NCBI GenBank assembly: GCA_025356335.1
Contig: JANXUF010000125.1
Span: 1-64,000, forward strand
Length of the DNA: 64,000 nt
Direction of reading: 5' to 3'
DNA from: Actinomycetes bacterium
GTDB lineage: Bacteria; Actinomycetota; Acidimicrobiia; Acidimicrobiales; Ilumatobacteraceae
Shown here: positions 8,136 to 17,043 of the stretch, one piece after another
Layout: every line of letters starts with the position of its first letter
Numbering within the stretch: position 1 is the stretch's first letter
Program-made: the position numbers and the translations under genes
Notes under the pieces: generated by a model
What the model was told of the DNA's origin: nothing
The model's database searches: none
Seen by the model: only the letters and a program-made list of their open reading frames with translations

Positions 8136-10931
8136 TCAGCCTTTGGCTGCCGACCAGGCTCGTCCCCATGACACGTTGACCTCCAACGGAACGCTGAGGT
8201 CCGCAGCATGGTGCATCGCCGACAGCGTCAGTTTTCCGACGCTCTCGACCTCGTCCGGGGGCACCTCGACGATGATCTCGTCGTGCACCTGGAGAATGAT
8301 GCGGCTGGTGTACCCGTCGCGTTCGAGATCCTCGTCGAGTTGCACGAGCGCAACCTTGAAGATATCGGCGGCGAGACCCTGGATGCCGGCATTCATCGCC
8401 TGGCGTTCTCCTGCTTGCTTGATCCGGAAATTCGGGTTCGACAGTTCAGGGATCGGGCGGCGACGCCCGAAGAGCGTCTCGGTGTAGCCGCGAGCGCGAG
8501 CTTCTCTGACGGTGCCCTCCATGTAGGCCTTGACGCTCGGAAAGGCCTGGAAGTAGGCGTCGAGGATGACCTGCGCCTCGCCGGTCGGGATGTTCAGCCG
8601 CTGGCCGAGGCCGTAGGCCTCCATGCCGTACGCCAATCCGTATGAAACCATCTTCGCCTTCGAGCGCATCTCCAGCGTGACGTCGGCCGGTTCGACACCG
8701 AAGACCCTCGAGGCCGTCGCGTTGTGGATGTCCTGGCCGCTACTGAAGGCGGAGATCAGACCCGGGTCCTGGGCAAGATGGGCGATACAGCGCAATTCGA
8801 TCTGGTTGTAGTCGGCGATCAACAGAGTGTTCGGCTCGGAGGCGACGAACGCCTTGCGGAACTGTCGGCCCTCCTCCGAGCGCACCGGGATGTTGTGCAG
8901 GTTCGGCTGATCAGAACTCAGACGACCGGTGCGGGCGACGGTCTGGTTGAACGTGGCGTGGATCCGGCCGTCGGCGTTGACCTCGTTGAGCAGCCCCTCG
9001 CCGTATGTCGAACGGAGCTTGTCGATCTCGCGGAACTGCATGAGCGGCTCGATGAATTCCGGCCACTGTTCAGCGAGTCGTTCGAGCGTTGCAGCGTCGG
9101 TCGAAAAGCCGGTCTTCGTCTTCTTCTGCGGTGCCAGGCCGCGCTCCTTGTAGAGGATCTCGCGCAGTTGGATCGGTGAGTTGACGTTGAACGGCCGTCC
9201 GGCGACGCCGTGCAGTACCTCCGTCAGCCGCTTTGCCTCGGCATTGAGCTTGTCGCTGAGCGCCTTCAGTTCCGGGCTGTCGACACCGATGCCGACGTAC
9301 TCCATGCGCGCCAGGACCCGTACGAGGGGGTTTTCGATCTTGGCGTACAGATCGGCCATTCCCTGAGCCAGCAGCGCCTTCTCGATGGCCGGTGATAGAC
9401 GGCTGACGGCCAACGCCTCGCGGCCGGCGCGGCGAGATTCGTCGAGGCCGGAATCACCGAAGTCGAGTTGCCCGACCGTTGTCGGATCGTCCGTCGGCAT
9501 CGAGAACGGCGTGTACTTGTTGAGCAGGTCACCGATCGCGTAACGCGTTTCGGCCGGGTCGATGAGGTATGCGGCGATCGCCGTATCGAGGCCGAGTCCG
9601 CGCAGGTCGATGCCGAGGCCGAACAGCGAACGCATCAACGGCTTGGCGTTGTGGGCCCGAACCCTGACAGCGGCGAGCGCGACTGAGAGGGCGGGATCGG
9701 AAAGCATTCCGGCCGGGATCCAGGTGACACCGGCCGCATCGGGGTCGGTGACGACGGCAACACCGAGCAGTTCTGTCCTGCCTGGCTCTCCGACCCAGGA
9801 CCCGGCGACGTCGGCGACATCCATGCGCTGCACGATCGAGGCGATGTCCGCCGCCGAGGTTGCAGGGGAAACCTCGGCTTCGAGCGTCTCGCCGCTGGAT
9901 GGGAGCGATCCCGCCGATGAAACGGCACCCGTCGATTTGAGGGCCTCGCTGAGACGATCGAAGAGGCTACGGAACTCGAGGAACTCGAACAGCCGTTTGA
10001 CCTCCGCCATATCCGGAGTGAACTCGGCGATCCTTTCGTCGAACTCGATCGGGGCATCGTCGTGCAGCACCATCAGCTCGAAGTTCTTCCGGGCGAGCGC
10101 CTCGTTCTCGATCAGCGAAGCCCTCAGTTTCGGTGTCTGCTTGTCGACGTTGGCAAAGATTCCGTCGAGGCCGCCGAAGGCATTGATCAGCTTCGCAGCG
10201 GTCTTCTCGCCGACGCCAGGGACACCCGGGAGGTTGTCGCTGGTATCGCCGCGCAGTGCCGCATACTGCGGATACATCGCCGGCGTCACCCCGGTCTTTT
10301 CGAGGATGCCGGCTTCGTCGTAGAGCGCATAGTCGCTGACGCCACGACGGTTGTAGAGCACGCGGACATGCGGGTCGCTCACCAACTGGTAGCTGTCGCG
10401 GTCACCCGTCACGATGATCACGTCGTCACCGCGGGCCACAACCTGCTTCGTCAGCGTGGCGATCAGATCGTCGGCCTCCCAACCGGACAGGTCGAGCGAC
10501 GACATACCGAACGCCGTGAGCACCTCGCGGACGAGACCCATCTGCTGGCGTAGGATGTCCGGAGCGGCCTCGCGCTGCGCTTTGTATTCAGCGTGGGCGA
10601 GATGGCGGAACGTCGGCTCCGGACGGTCGAAGGCGACGATGATGCCGTCCGGCTGATGCTCTTTGAGCATGTAGATCAGCATCGACGTGAACCCGAAGAC
10701 GGCGTTCGTGACCTGTCCACCGGCTGTCGCCATGTCCGTCGGCAACGCGAAGAAGGCGCGATACGTCAACGAGTTGCCGTCGAGGATCATGATCTTCTTC
10801 GGGTTGGTCGACGTGGCGTCGACCGGTACCGCAATCGCCCCGCTCATCGCTTCGGCAACGGCTTCGGTGGCGTCGTCCTGCAGTTCGTCGTCGAGCAGTT
10901 CCGCCGGATCGACAGCATCCTCGGAACTCAA
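8136..10931 (-). CDS. polA: DNA polymerase I
   Basis: A 931-aa family A polymerase for repair and Okazaki fragment processing. Domains: 5'-3' exonuclease (about 46-320; MILDGNSLTYRAFF, GWEADDLIATL, GVPGVGEKTA), a middle domain in the 3'-5' exonuclease position that lacks the catalytic acidic motif, and the polymerase domain with DYNQIELR (motif A), the O-helix region and VHDEIIVE (motif C). Loss of proofreading motifs is common in actinobacterial PolA. The TTG start at 10931 overlaps the regulator's stop (TTGA) and gives a roughly 45-residue acidic N-terminal extension; ATG 10847 is the alternative. Confidence 0.97.
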   Translation of the reverse strand: MSSEDAVDPAELLDDELQDDATEAVAEAMSGAIAVPVDATSTNPKKIMILDGNSLTYRAFFALPTDMATAGGQVTNAVFGFTSMLIYMLKEHQPDGIIVAFDRPEPTFRHLAHAEYKAQREAAPDILRQQMGLVREVLTAFGMSSLDLSGWEADDLIATLTKQVVARGDDVIIVTGDRDSYQLVSDPHVRVLYNRRGVSDYALYDEAGILEKTGVTPAMYPQYAALRGDTSDNLPGVPGVGEKTAAKLINAFGGLDGIFANVDKQTPKLRASLIENEALARKNFELMVLHDDAPIEFDERIAEFTPDMAEVKRLFEFLEFRSLFDRLSEALKSTGAVSSAGSLPSSGETLEAEVSPATSAADIASIVQRMDVADVAGSWVGEPGRTELLGVAVVTDPDAAGVTWIPAGMLSDPALSVALAAVRVRAHNAKPLMRSLFGLGIDLRGLGLDTAIAAYLIDPAETRYAIGDLLNKYTPFSMPTDDPTTVGQLDFGDSGLDESRRAGREALAVSRLSPAIEKALLAQGMADLYAKIENPLVRVLARMEYVGIGVDSPELKALSDKLNAEAKRLTEVLHGVAGRPFNVNSPIQLREILYKERGLAPQKKTKTGFSTDAATLERLAEQWPEFIEPLMQFREIDKLRSTYGEGLLNEVNADGRIHATFNQTVARTGRLSSDQPNLHNIPVRSEEGRQFRKAFVASEPNTLLIADYNQIELRCIAHLAQDPGLISAFSSGQDIHNATASRVFGVEPADVTLEMRSKAKMVSYGLAYGMEAYGLGQRLNIPTGEAQVILDAYFQAFPSVKAYMEGTVREARARGYTETLFGRRRPIPELSNPNFRIKQAGERQAMNAGIQGLAADIFKVALVQLDEDLERDGYTSRIILQVHDEIIVEVPPDEVESVGKLTLSAMHHAADLSVPLEVNVSWGRAWSAAKG

Positions 10932-11506
10932 GACGGCCTCAACTCGCCGTCGAGGACGCGCTGCGCAACATCCCGCATCGTCGTGCGCTCGCTCATCGCC
11001 GTGCGCTGGATGAACGAGAACGCCTCCTGCTCTTTGAGCCCTGCGTTGTCGATCAGCAGGCCTTTGGCGCGATCGATGATCTTGCGCGTCTCGAGTTGGC
11101 GTTCCAGGTGGTCGACCTCTCCGGTCAGATTCTGCAACTCGCGGAAACGGCCGATGGCGACTTCGATCGCCGGGATCAGATCACTTTTCTGGAACGGCTT
11201 GACGAGAAAGGCGAGTGCACCGGCGTCACGCGCCTGTTCGACGACCTCGCGTTGGCTGAAGGCAGTGAGGATCAGGACACCGCAGAGCCGTTCCTCGTTC
11301 ACCAGTCTGGCGACTTCGAGACCGTCCATGCCGGGCATCTTGATATCGAGGATCGCCAGGTCTGGACGCAGTTGACGGATCATCTCGATCGCCTTGTCGC
11401 CACGGCCTGTTTCTCCGACGACGTCGTATTCCTCTTCCTCGAGGGTCTCTTTGAGGTCCAGGCGAATGATCGCCTCGTCTTCGGCGATGACAACACGGAT
11501 GCTCAT
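10928..11506 (-). CDS. pdtaR: ANTAR-domain response regulator (PdtaR-like)
   Basis: A 192-aa response regulator with a receiver domain (acidic pocket AEDE, phospho-acceptor Asp in LAILDIKMPG, Lys in LVKPF) and a C-terminal ANTAR RNA-binding domain (LETRKIIDRAKGLLID, AFSFIQRTAMSERTTMRDVAQRVL). ANTAR regulators bind paired hairpins in nascent RNA and prevent termination. ATG 11506 follows GAAGGGA. Its translation appears coupled to polA by a TTGA overlap. The cognate PdtaS-type kinase is not in the window. The symbol rests on domain order and length. Confidence 0.93.
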   Translation of the reverse strand: MSIRVVIAEDEAIIRLDLKETLEEEEYDVVGETGRGDKAIEMIRQLRPDLAILDIKMPGMDGLEVARLVNEERLCGVLILTAFSQREVVEQARDAGALAFLVKPFQKSDLIPAIEVAIGRFRELQNLTGEVDHLERQLETRKIIDRAKGLLIDNAGLKEQEAFSFIQRTAMSERTTMRDVAQRVLDGELRPS

Positions 11507-11523
11507 TGGCGTCCCTTCTCGGT

Positions 11524-11823
11524 TCAGTTGGAGGGGCGGCTTTTGGCAGCCAGTTGGTCCAGCAGTTCGTCCTGGCGTCGTTCGACGTCAGCAATCATTT
11601 CGATGATCTTCGCGCGGTGGCCCGCCAACGAGTTGGCGTGGCGGTCGGAGTCGCGAGAATCCATTCGATCAGCCGGCGAATCCGAGACGATAGCCCGCAG
11701 TCGGTGGTCGTTCGCTTCGTCGCTCATCTGCTCGAGTTGGGCATCGGCGATCGCCAGTTCCGACCGCAGCGATCGCAGCTTGTCGGTCGTCGCAGAGAGG
11801 CGGCGTTCGATCAACCAGGACAT
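11524..11823 (-). CDS. Small helical/coiled-coil protein upstream of pdtaR
   Basis: A 99-aa protein, not recognised, with heptad-like helices (LRSLRSELAIADAQLEQM and KIIEMIADVERRQDELLDQL). It has no membrane segment and no Cys. It lies 17 nt upstream of pdtaR and probably opens the pdtaR-polA transcription unit. A TACACT box 6 nt before the ATG suggests a leaderless start, which supports this start codon. Function unknown. Confidence 0.72.
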   Translation of the reverse strand: MSWLIERRLSATTDKLRSLRSELAIADAQLEQMSDEANDHRLRAIVSDSPADRMDSRDSDRHANSLAGHRAKIIEMIADVERRQDELLDQLAAKSRPSN

Positions 11824-11829
11824 CCTGCC

Positions 11830-11835
11830 AGTGTA
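11830..11835 (-). promoter_or_regulatory. -10 box, leaderless start of the pdtaR-polA unit
   Basis: TACACT on the minus strand lies 6 nt upstream of ATG 11823, the spacing expected for transcription beginning at the start codon. No convincing -35 is seen. Confidence 0.45.
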
Positions 11836-11937
11836 AAGCGCACCCGGTCTGGCACATCACCTCGGTCACACCACTGCGCTCAGGGAAAGTGTGCCGTGTC
11901 GGTGTCATTCCTCGATGCTGGCTGACACACTTCGCGG

Positions 11938-13659
11938 GTGACTGCAGAGCAACGGGGAGTTGATGCGTGGGGCATCAGCGACGGCTATTTCGATATCGAG
12001 GGGATCTGGCACGAGACGCGCGACGACGTTCGCCATGCGCTCCGCCACGCAATGGGTGACCCAGCGTTGCTCGGCGGGAACGACACGCGGAACCTGTGGT
12101 TCGTCGTCGAGGGCGAACGGCATGCACTGTGGAACTCGTGCAGGATCGTGCTCGACGACGGCACCGACTGGGGTCCCCACGATCATCTGCCGGAGACCCT
12201 CCCGGTCGGATATCACGCACTCGAACCCGTCGACGGCAGTTCGCCGACATACCTGTTCGTGCGGCCGGCGCAAATGCCGCGGCCGCCAGAGCGGGCGTGG
12301 GGCGTTGCCGCCCAGTTCTACGCAATGATGTCGGAACAGAGTCAAGGCATCGGCGATCTCGCCGACCTGGCGGAGTTGGCGGTACTCGTCCAGCATCACG
12401 GTGGGACGATCATCGTCGTCAACCCACTGCATGCGCCCTCGCCGGAGACGCCCCAGCAGAACAGCCCGTACTACGCCAGTTCTCGGTTGTGGCGAAATCC
12501 GCTGTTCCTGCGTGTCGCCGGGCTCGCGCCGTCGCGTCCCGCGCTCATCGATCGCGATCAGGTGTGGGCGGCGAAGCGTCCCGAGCTGTGGACAGAATTC
12601 TCGAACGATGCCTATGACGTCGAGAAATACGAGCTGTGGAAGCAGCACGAAGGCGCCGATCTCCAGCGCTACGCCTCCTGGGTCGCCGCCAGGGACGATC
12701 CGTCGATCGCCGACAACGCCGACTTCCACAGCTGGCTGCAGTGGAAGGTCCTCGCCCAATTGGCGATGGTGTCGACGGCAGCACCGAATGTGCGCCTGAT
12801 CGGCGATCTGGCCATCGGTTTCGATCCCGGCGGAGCGGACGCCCATGAATTCGCCGAACTGCTGGCGACGGGCTGTCGCATCGGCTCGCCTCCCGATGCC
12901 TTCAACGCGTTCGGGCAGGACTGGGGATTGCCGCCGTTCATCCCGTGGCGTCTGCGAAGGGCAGCGTACGAGCCGCTGATCCGTACGTTCCGGTCGGCGT
13001 TCACCGGCTTCCACGGCCTGCGCATCGACCATGTCATGGGTCTATTCCGCCAGTTCTGGCTCACCCCGATCGAATCTGGCGTGCTCGGCGGGGCCTATGT
13101 GCACTTCCCGCACGACGAGATGCTGGCCATCCTGGCAATCGAAGCGTCCAGGGCCAACGCCTTCGTGATCGGGGAGGATCTCGGCACCGTGCAACCCGTT
13201 GTCTGGGAGGCGATGAGCCGCGACGGTCTGCTCGGCACGACGGTCACATGGTTCTCCCCGGAACAGCCGATCGACTATCGCCGCGCCTCGCTCGCAGCGA
13301 TCAGTACCCACGACCTGCCGACCATTGCCGGGGTGTGGAACGGCGAAGACGGCGACGAGTCGATGGTCGAACGGGTCCGGCTGTTGACGGGCCTCGCTCC
13401 CGGCGCTCCGCTCGAGCAGGTCGTACTGGCAATGCACACCGCGCTCGCCGTCGCTCCGTCACAGATCATCGTCGCGACCGTCGACGATCTGTGTCTTGCC
13501 GTCGACCGCCCCAACCTGCCAGGGACGATGGATTTCGAGCGGGCCAACTGGCGCATTCCACTGCCGATGACGCTCGAACAGTTGGCGGCGTCGACGCTGT
13601 TCACCCAGGTCGCCAGCATCCTCAACGAGGCAACGGGTTCCGGCGCACAGCAGACCTGA
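11938..13659 (+). CDS. malQ: 4-alpha-glucanotransferase (amylomaltase)
   Basis: A 573-aa GH77 enzyme that transfers alpha-1,4-glucan segments between maltodextrins in the cytoplasm. Family landmarks: WGVAAQFYAMMSEQSQGIGD, SPYYASSRLWRNPLFL, catalytic Asp in GLRIDHVMGLFRQFW, acid/base Glu in VIGEDLGTV, and the third Asp in STHDLPT. An N-terminal region of about 90 residues precedes the barrel. GTG 11938 is the first start in the open frame. The gene stands alone, divergent from the pdtaR-polA unit and convergent with the next gene. Confidence 0.94.
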   Translation: MTAEQRGVDAWGISDGYFDIEGIWHETRDDVRHALRHAMGDPALLGGNDTRNLWFVVEGERHALWNSCRIVLDDGTDWGPHDHLPETLPVGYHALEPVDGSSPTYLFVRPAQMPRPPERAWGVAAQFYAMMSEQSQGIGDLADLAELAVLVQHHGGTIIVVNPLHAPSPETPQQNSPYYASSRLWRNPLFLRVAGLAPSRPALIDRDQVWAAKRPELWTEFSNDAYDVEKYELWKQHEGADLQRYASWVAARDDPSIADNADFHSWLQWKVLAQLAMVSTAAPNVRLIGDLAIGFDPGGADAHEFAELLATGCRIGSPPDAFNAFGQDWGLPPFIPWRLRRAAYEPLIRTFRSAFTGFHGLRIDHVMGLFRQFWLTPIESGVLGGAYVHFPHDEMLAILAIEASRANAFVIGEDLGTVQPVVWEAMSRDGLLGTTVTWFSPEQPIDYRRASLAAISTHDLPTIAGVWNGEDGDESMVERVRLLTGLAPGAPLEQVVLAMHTALAVAPSQIIVATVDDLCLAVDRPNLPGTMDFERANWRIPLPMTLEQLAASTLFTQVASILNEATGSGAQQT

Positions 13660-13672
13660 CAGCCACAATCAA

Positions 13673-13710
13673 CTGTCGGCGAACAGTGTGTCGGCCGACA
13701 GTATGTCGGC
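13673..13710. terminator. Nested inverted repeats after malQ
   Basis: CTGTCGGC (13673-13680) pairs with GCCGACAG (13694-13701), and GCCGACA (13694-13700) can alternatively pair with TGTCGGC (13704-13710) around a 3-nt loop. The array lies between convergent genes and lacks U tracts; a bidirectional terminator is inferred. Confidence 0.45.
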
Positions 13711-13769
13711 GAAGGCGGGTCCGAGACCCTCACCAGCAGATCCTCCATCGGCGATCCTCGGCCGGCGGA

Positions 13770-14189
13770 TCAGCGGGTTGCGCCGCCGGCTTCCTTCGCG
13801 GCGGTCTTGGCGGCGAGTTGGGAGCGCTTACGGGCCAACGCCAGCTGTGCATCGCGGACACTGACTCGGCGCAGACCCTCGGTACGTTTTGCTCGTTCAC
13901 GGGCGCTGCGACGGCGGTCGATCTCGATCTTCGAACGATCGTTCGGGTCGTACCGCACCGGCAGGATGTCACCGGCCTTCGGCCACCCGAGGGCAGTTGC
14001 GTTCTCGTTACGGATCACGGTCGTCTTCGATCCGTCATCGAAATGGACCTGCAGCCGGTAGTCGGTGCTGCGCGCCGGCCGGCTATGCGGATGGCGGAGG
14101 GTTGCCTCGATGATGATGCTCTCCGCGGGGGCACCGTCGCGCATCAACCGCCTGTAACGCGGCAGTTGGCGGGTAACGACATTGCTCAC
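13770..14189 (-). CDS. Hypothetical protein with small beta domain and basic helical tail
   Basis: A 139-aa protein, not recognised. Residues 20-90 alternate strand-like segments (ESIIIEATLRH, YRLQVHFDDGSKTTVI) and include LPVRYDPNDRSKIEID, which recalls the small SH3-like DUF3592 class of domains (VRYDPxDP) but is too weak to assign. The last 45 residues are a charged helix rich in Arg, Lys and Ala. The start is GTG 14189. No membrane segment is seen. It converges on malQ. Confidence 0.65.
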   Translation of the reverse strand: MSNVVTRQLPRYRRLMRDGAPAESIIIEATLRHPHSRPARSTDYRLQVHFDDGSKTTVIRNENATALGWPKAGDILPVRYDPNDRSKIEIDRRRSARERAKRTEGLRRVSVRDAQLALARKRSQLAAKTAAKEAGGATR

Positions 14190-14279
14190 ATCTCAAGACT
14201 GGCCGAATCAGCGTCGAGAATCAACCCGCGCGATGCACTGTCGTGGTCCCTCCGACACATCTCGCCGTCCTGCTCTCGT

Positions 14280-14440
14280 TTACGCGGACATCAACGGCAG
14301 TTCGCCGTGACTGGCGATCGTGTCGAAGTCGCGATCGAACTGCAGCAGTCCGAGTCCGGCGCGTATGGCAACGACCGCGATCAGGCAGTCGTTCAGTGCT
14401 CTGACAGTCCCGGTTGATCGAGTAGGAACACGCCCTACGC
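14280..14440 (-). pseudogene. Remnant of a PIN-domain (VapC-like) toxin gene
   Basis: Reading the minus strand to the TAA at 14282-14280 gives about 50 codons ending TVRALNDCLIAVVAIRAG then LGLLQFDRDFDTIASHGE. This is the C-terminal half of a VapC toxin: the D of LNDCLIA and the FDRDFDTIA motif are catalytic-core acidic positions of PIN domains. The N-terminal half, with its first catalytic Asp, is absent: a stop codon closes the frame upstream and no vapB antitoxin is visible. The piece lies between a hypothetical gene and tRNA-Leu, so it looks like the scar of a lost toxin-antitoxin module. This also accounts for most of the gap 14190-14514. Confidence 0.75.
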
Positions 14441-14514
14441 TGCGGAGCTACTACTCGGATGGGGCGCAGTGTCAGGGCGCGCCGGCGCCGGAGACGGCGT
14501 GCGAGGACGTCTTG

Positions 14515-14597
14515 TAGCCGAGGTGGGACTCGAACCCACACGCCCTTGCGAGCAGAGGATTTTGAGTCCTCCGTGTCTGCCATTCCACCACTCGGCC
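14515..14597 (-). tRNA. tRNA-Leu (CAA)
   Basis: An 83-nt class II tRNA. The acceptor stem GGCCGAG pairs with CTCGGCT (one G-U), followed by discriminator A. The D-arm begins TGGTGGAATGG. The anticodon stem GAGGA/TCCTC encloses CTCAAAA with anticodon CAA. A long variable arm and GTGGGTTCGAGTCCCAC T-arm follow. CCA is not encoded. It reads UUG codons. Confidence 0.96.
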
Positions 14598-14788
14598 GTA
14601 GCGGGTACTGAGCGTATCCCGCGTCGAACGCACCCGACACGTACTTTCGCCGCTCACCTGCATCACGTCCTGTGTGACGCAGCCAGCGGATCTGGGGCGG
14701 AGGCGAGATCGGCAGACAGCGTCAGGAGAATTGCTCGTGAGACCGGGCATTCGCGACGAGTAGGTGCGGGAGCGTGCCACAAAGGGTC

Positions 14789-14794
14789 TAACGT
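14789..14794 (+). promoter_or_regulatory. Possible -10 box of the fab operon
   Basis: TAACGT lies 58 nt upstream of fabD in the only sizeable gap before the operon (14598-14852), in which I see no other feature. No clear -35 is present. Confidence 0.3.
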
Positions 14795-14852
14795 GTGGGC
14801 CGACACGGGGACCACGCCGCCACTACATCTCTTCAGGGAGCCACCGAGCAGG

Positions 14853-16028
14853 ATGCTTGCCTTCACCTTCCCCGGCCAGGGATCACAACGACCGGGAATG
14901 GGACGCCCATGGGCGGACCACGAGAGCTGGGAACTTGTCGAGGAGGCGTCGGAATATGCCGAACGCGACGTCGCCAAGCTGTTGCTCGATGCCGACGCCG
15001 ACGAACTCAAGGATACCCGCAACGCGCAGTTGACGACGTTCGTGTCGAGCCTGATGGTGCTCGACGCAGCGGAACGCATCGGCCTCGAGCCGGACTTCTG
15101 TGCAGGTCACAGCCTCGGCGAGTACACCGCGCTGGCAGCAACCGGGGCACTGAGCTTCGGCGAGGGAATCCGCCTCGTCGCCGAACGCTCTGACGCGATG
15201 CACGAGGCCAGTCTGACGTACCCGGGAACGATGGCAGCAGTGCTCGGCCTCGACGACGACCTCGTCGAGATCGCCTGCCGCCGCGCCGACGAGGACGTGT
15301 GGGTCGCCAATTTCAATGCCCCTGGCCAGGTCGTCATCGCCGGTTCGGTTGCCGGGGTGGCCGCCGCCAGCGTCATCGCCAAGGAACTCGGGGCCAAGAA
15401 GTGCATGCCGCTGCCGGTGTCCGGCGCCTTTCACACGCCGTTCATGGCATCTGCTCGCGACCGTCTGCGCAAGGCGATCGCCCAGGCGAACCCACGCGAC
15501 ACCGAGGTTCCGGTCGTCTCGAACGTCGATGCAGCTCCGCACGACACCGGCAAGGACTGGTCTAGCCTGCTGTCGGCACAGCTCACCAGTCCGGTCCGCT
15601 GGAAGCACTGCCTGCTGAATCTCGAAGCTGCCGGGGTGACGGATTACGTCGAACTCGGTCCTGGCGGCGTGTTGACGGGCATGGCCAAGCGAACGGTCGA
15701 CGCCGCCCGCACGATCTCCGTGTCGACGCCGGAAGACCTCAACAAACTCCTCGACTTCGTCTCCGCCACCAAGCCGCACGCGCCTGCTCTCCACGAGGGT
15801 GAGCACCTGTTCGCCGTCGAGCGCGTCGTCGTCAGCCCGACTGCCGGGTTGTTCAGCCCTGCGCCGAATATCGGCAACGGGACACTGATCTCCGTCGGCA
15901 CCATTCTCGGCACGATCGCCGGCACCGAAGTACGCTCACCGTTTGCCGGTGTCATCCAGAGCTACATTGCCGTCGAAGGTGAGCGAGTCACCTTGCGCCA
16001 GCCGATCGCCTGGCTGCGCACCAGCTGA
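14853..16028 (+). CDS. fabD: Malonyl-CoA:ACP transacylase with C-terminal biotinyl/lipoyl-like domain
   Basis: A 391-aa protein whose residues 1-300 are a standard FabD: FPGQGSQ at 6-12, catalytic Ser87 in GHSLGEYTA, and His in SGAFHTPFM. It loads malonyl units on ACP for type II fatty-acid synthesis. Residues about 320-391 are extra and resemble a biotinyl/lipoyl hammerhead: VVSPTAGLFSPAPN, SVGTILGTI, VRSPFAGVI, GERVTLRQPIAWL. The hairpin that would carry the modified Lys (MKM in BCCP) is missing. ATG 14853 is the start that places FTFPGQG at the N-terminus; an upstream extension would run through the tRNA. Confidence 0.95.
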   Translation: MLAFTFPGQGSQRPGMGRPWADHESWELVEEASEYAERDVAKLLLDADADELKDTRNAQLTTFVSSLMVLDAAERIGLEPDFCAGHSLGEYTALAATGALSFGEGIRLVAERSDAMHEASLTYPGTMAAVLGLDDDLVEIACRRADEDVWVANFNAPGQVVIAGSVAGVAAASVIAKELGAKKCMPLPVSGAFHTPFMASARDRLRKAIAQANPRDTEVPVVSNVDAAPHDTGKDWSSLLSAQLTSPVRWKHCLLNLEAAGVTDYVELGPGGVLTGMAKRTVDAARTISVSTPEDLNKLLDFVSATKPHAPALHEGEHLFAVERVVVSPTAGLFSPAPNIGNGTLISVGTILGTIAGTEVRSPFAGVIQSYIAVEGERVTLRQPIAWLRTS

Positions 16029-16040
16029 AGGGACCACACG

Positions 16041-16994
16041 ATGCCTGCTGTACCTGCCGGGGTAACCGGAGCCGTCATCACCGGCTGGGGAACGTCGCTG
16101 CCCGAGAAGGTGCTCACCAACGCCGACCTTGCCACGACGATGGACACGAGTGACGAGTGGATCCGCGAGCGAACGGGTATCCACGAGCGTCACGTCGGTG
16201 GAGTCACATCGCAACTGTCGATCGAGTCTGGCGCCAAGGCGATGGCGATGGCGGGGATCGATCCGTCGGAGATCGACGCCATCATCCTTGCGACGACGAC
16301 CCCGGATCGCGCCGTGCCCGGAACGTCATCGACGGTGGCCCTCGGCCTCGGCCTGAGTTGCGGCGCCTTCGATGTCAACGCAGCATGCAGCGGCTTCGTC
16401 TACGGCCTCAGCGTCGCCCACGGGTTGATCGCCATGGGCTCGAAGAAGATCCTGCTGATCGGGACGGATTGCCTGTCGAAGATCACTGATTGGACCGATC
16501 GCAACACGGCCATCCTGTTCGCCGACGGCTCGGGTGCCGTGGTCATCGAGGCGGTCGAGAACGGCAATCAGTTGTTGGCGTGGGACATCGACGCAGATGG
16601 TGCCGCCGAGAAGTTCCTCTATGCCGAGGTCGGCGGATTCGTCAAGATGGAGGGCAAGGAGGTCTTCCGCCGCGCCGTTCGCATCATGGTCGATTCCGCC
16701 CAGAAGTCGATGACCGCCGCCGGGATCACCGCAGAGGACCTCGCCTTCGTGGTCCCCCACCAGGCCAACATCCGCATCATCGAGGCTGCATGCTCGCGCC
16801 TCGGCGTGCCGATGGAAAAGGCTGCCACCGTGCTGCACCGGACCGGGAACACGTCGTCTGCGTCGATCCCGCTGGCGCTGATCGATTCGCTGGAACAGGG
16901 CAAGATCAAAGACGGCGATCTCATCCTGCTCGTCGGGTTCGGTGCCGGGATGACCGCCGCGTCTGCGGTGCTCCGCTGGGGTGGCGGGCTGTGA
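16041..16994 (+). CDS. fabH: 3-oxoacyl-ACP synthase III
   Basis: A 317-aa KAS III that starts fatty-acid synthesis by condensing an acyl-CoA with malonyl-ACP. The catalytic triad is visible: Cys116 in NAACSGF, His240 in VVPHQAN and Asn270 in RTGNTSSASIP; the C-terminus has the GFGAGMTAAS loop. ATG 16041 follows GAAGGGA at 7 nt and lies 12 nt after fabD, so it is the second gene of the fab operon. Primer preference (straight or branched) cannot be read. Confidence 0.96.
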   Translation: MPAVPAGVTGAVITGWGTSLPEKVLTNADLATTMDTSDEWIRERTGIHERHVGGVTSQLSIESGAKAMAMAGIDPSEIDAIILATTTPDRAVPGTSSTVALGLGLSCGAFDVNAACSGFVYGLSVAHGLIAMGSKKILLIGTDCLSKITDWTDRNTAILFADGSGAVVIEAVENGNQLLAWDIDADGAAEKFLYAEVGGFVKMEGKEVFRRAVRIMVDSAQKSMTAAGITAEDLAFVVPHQANIRIIEAACSRLGVPMEKAATVLHRTGNTSSASIPLALIDSLEQGKIKDGDLILLVGFGAGMTAASAVLRWGGGL

Positions 16995-17043
16995 CGACGT
17001 CGCTCGGACGGCCGGCCGCAGCGCCGACCGGATCCGGTGGACG

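Noticed and set aside
11905..13032. 375-codon minus-strand frame opposite malQ
   Set aside because: malQ has all GH77 catalytic motifs; the antisense frame is a codon-bias artefact.
15850..16028. Biotinylation or lipoylation site in the FabD tail
   Set aside because: No Lys occurs at the hairpin position, and no MKM or DKA motif is present.
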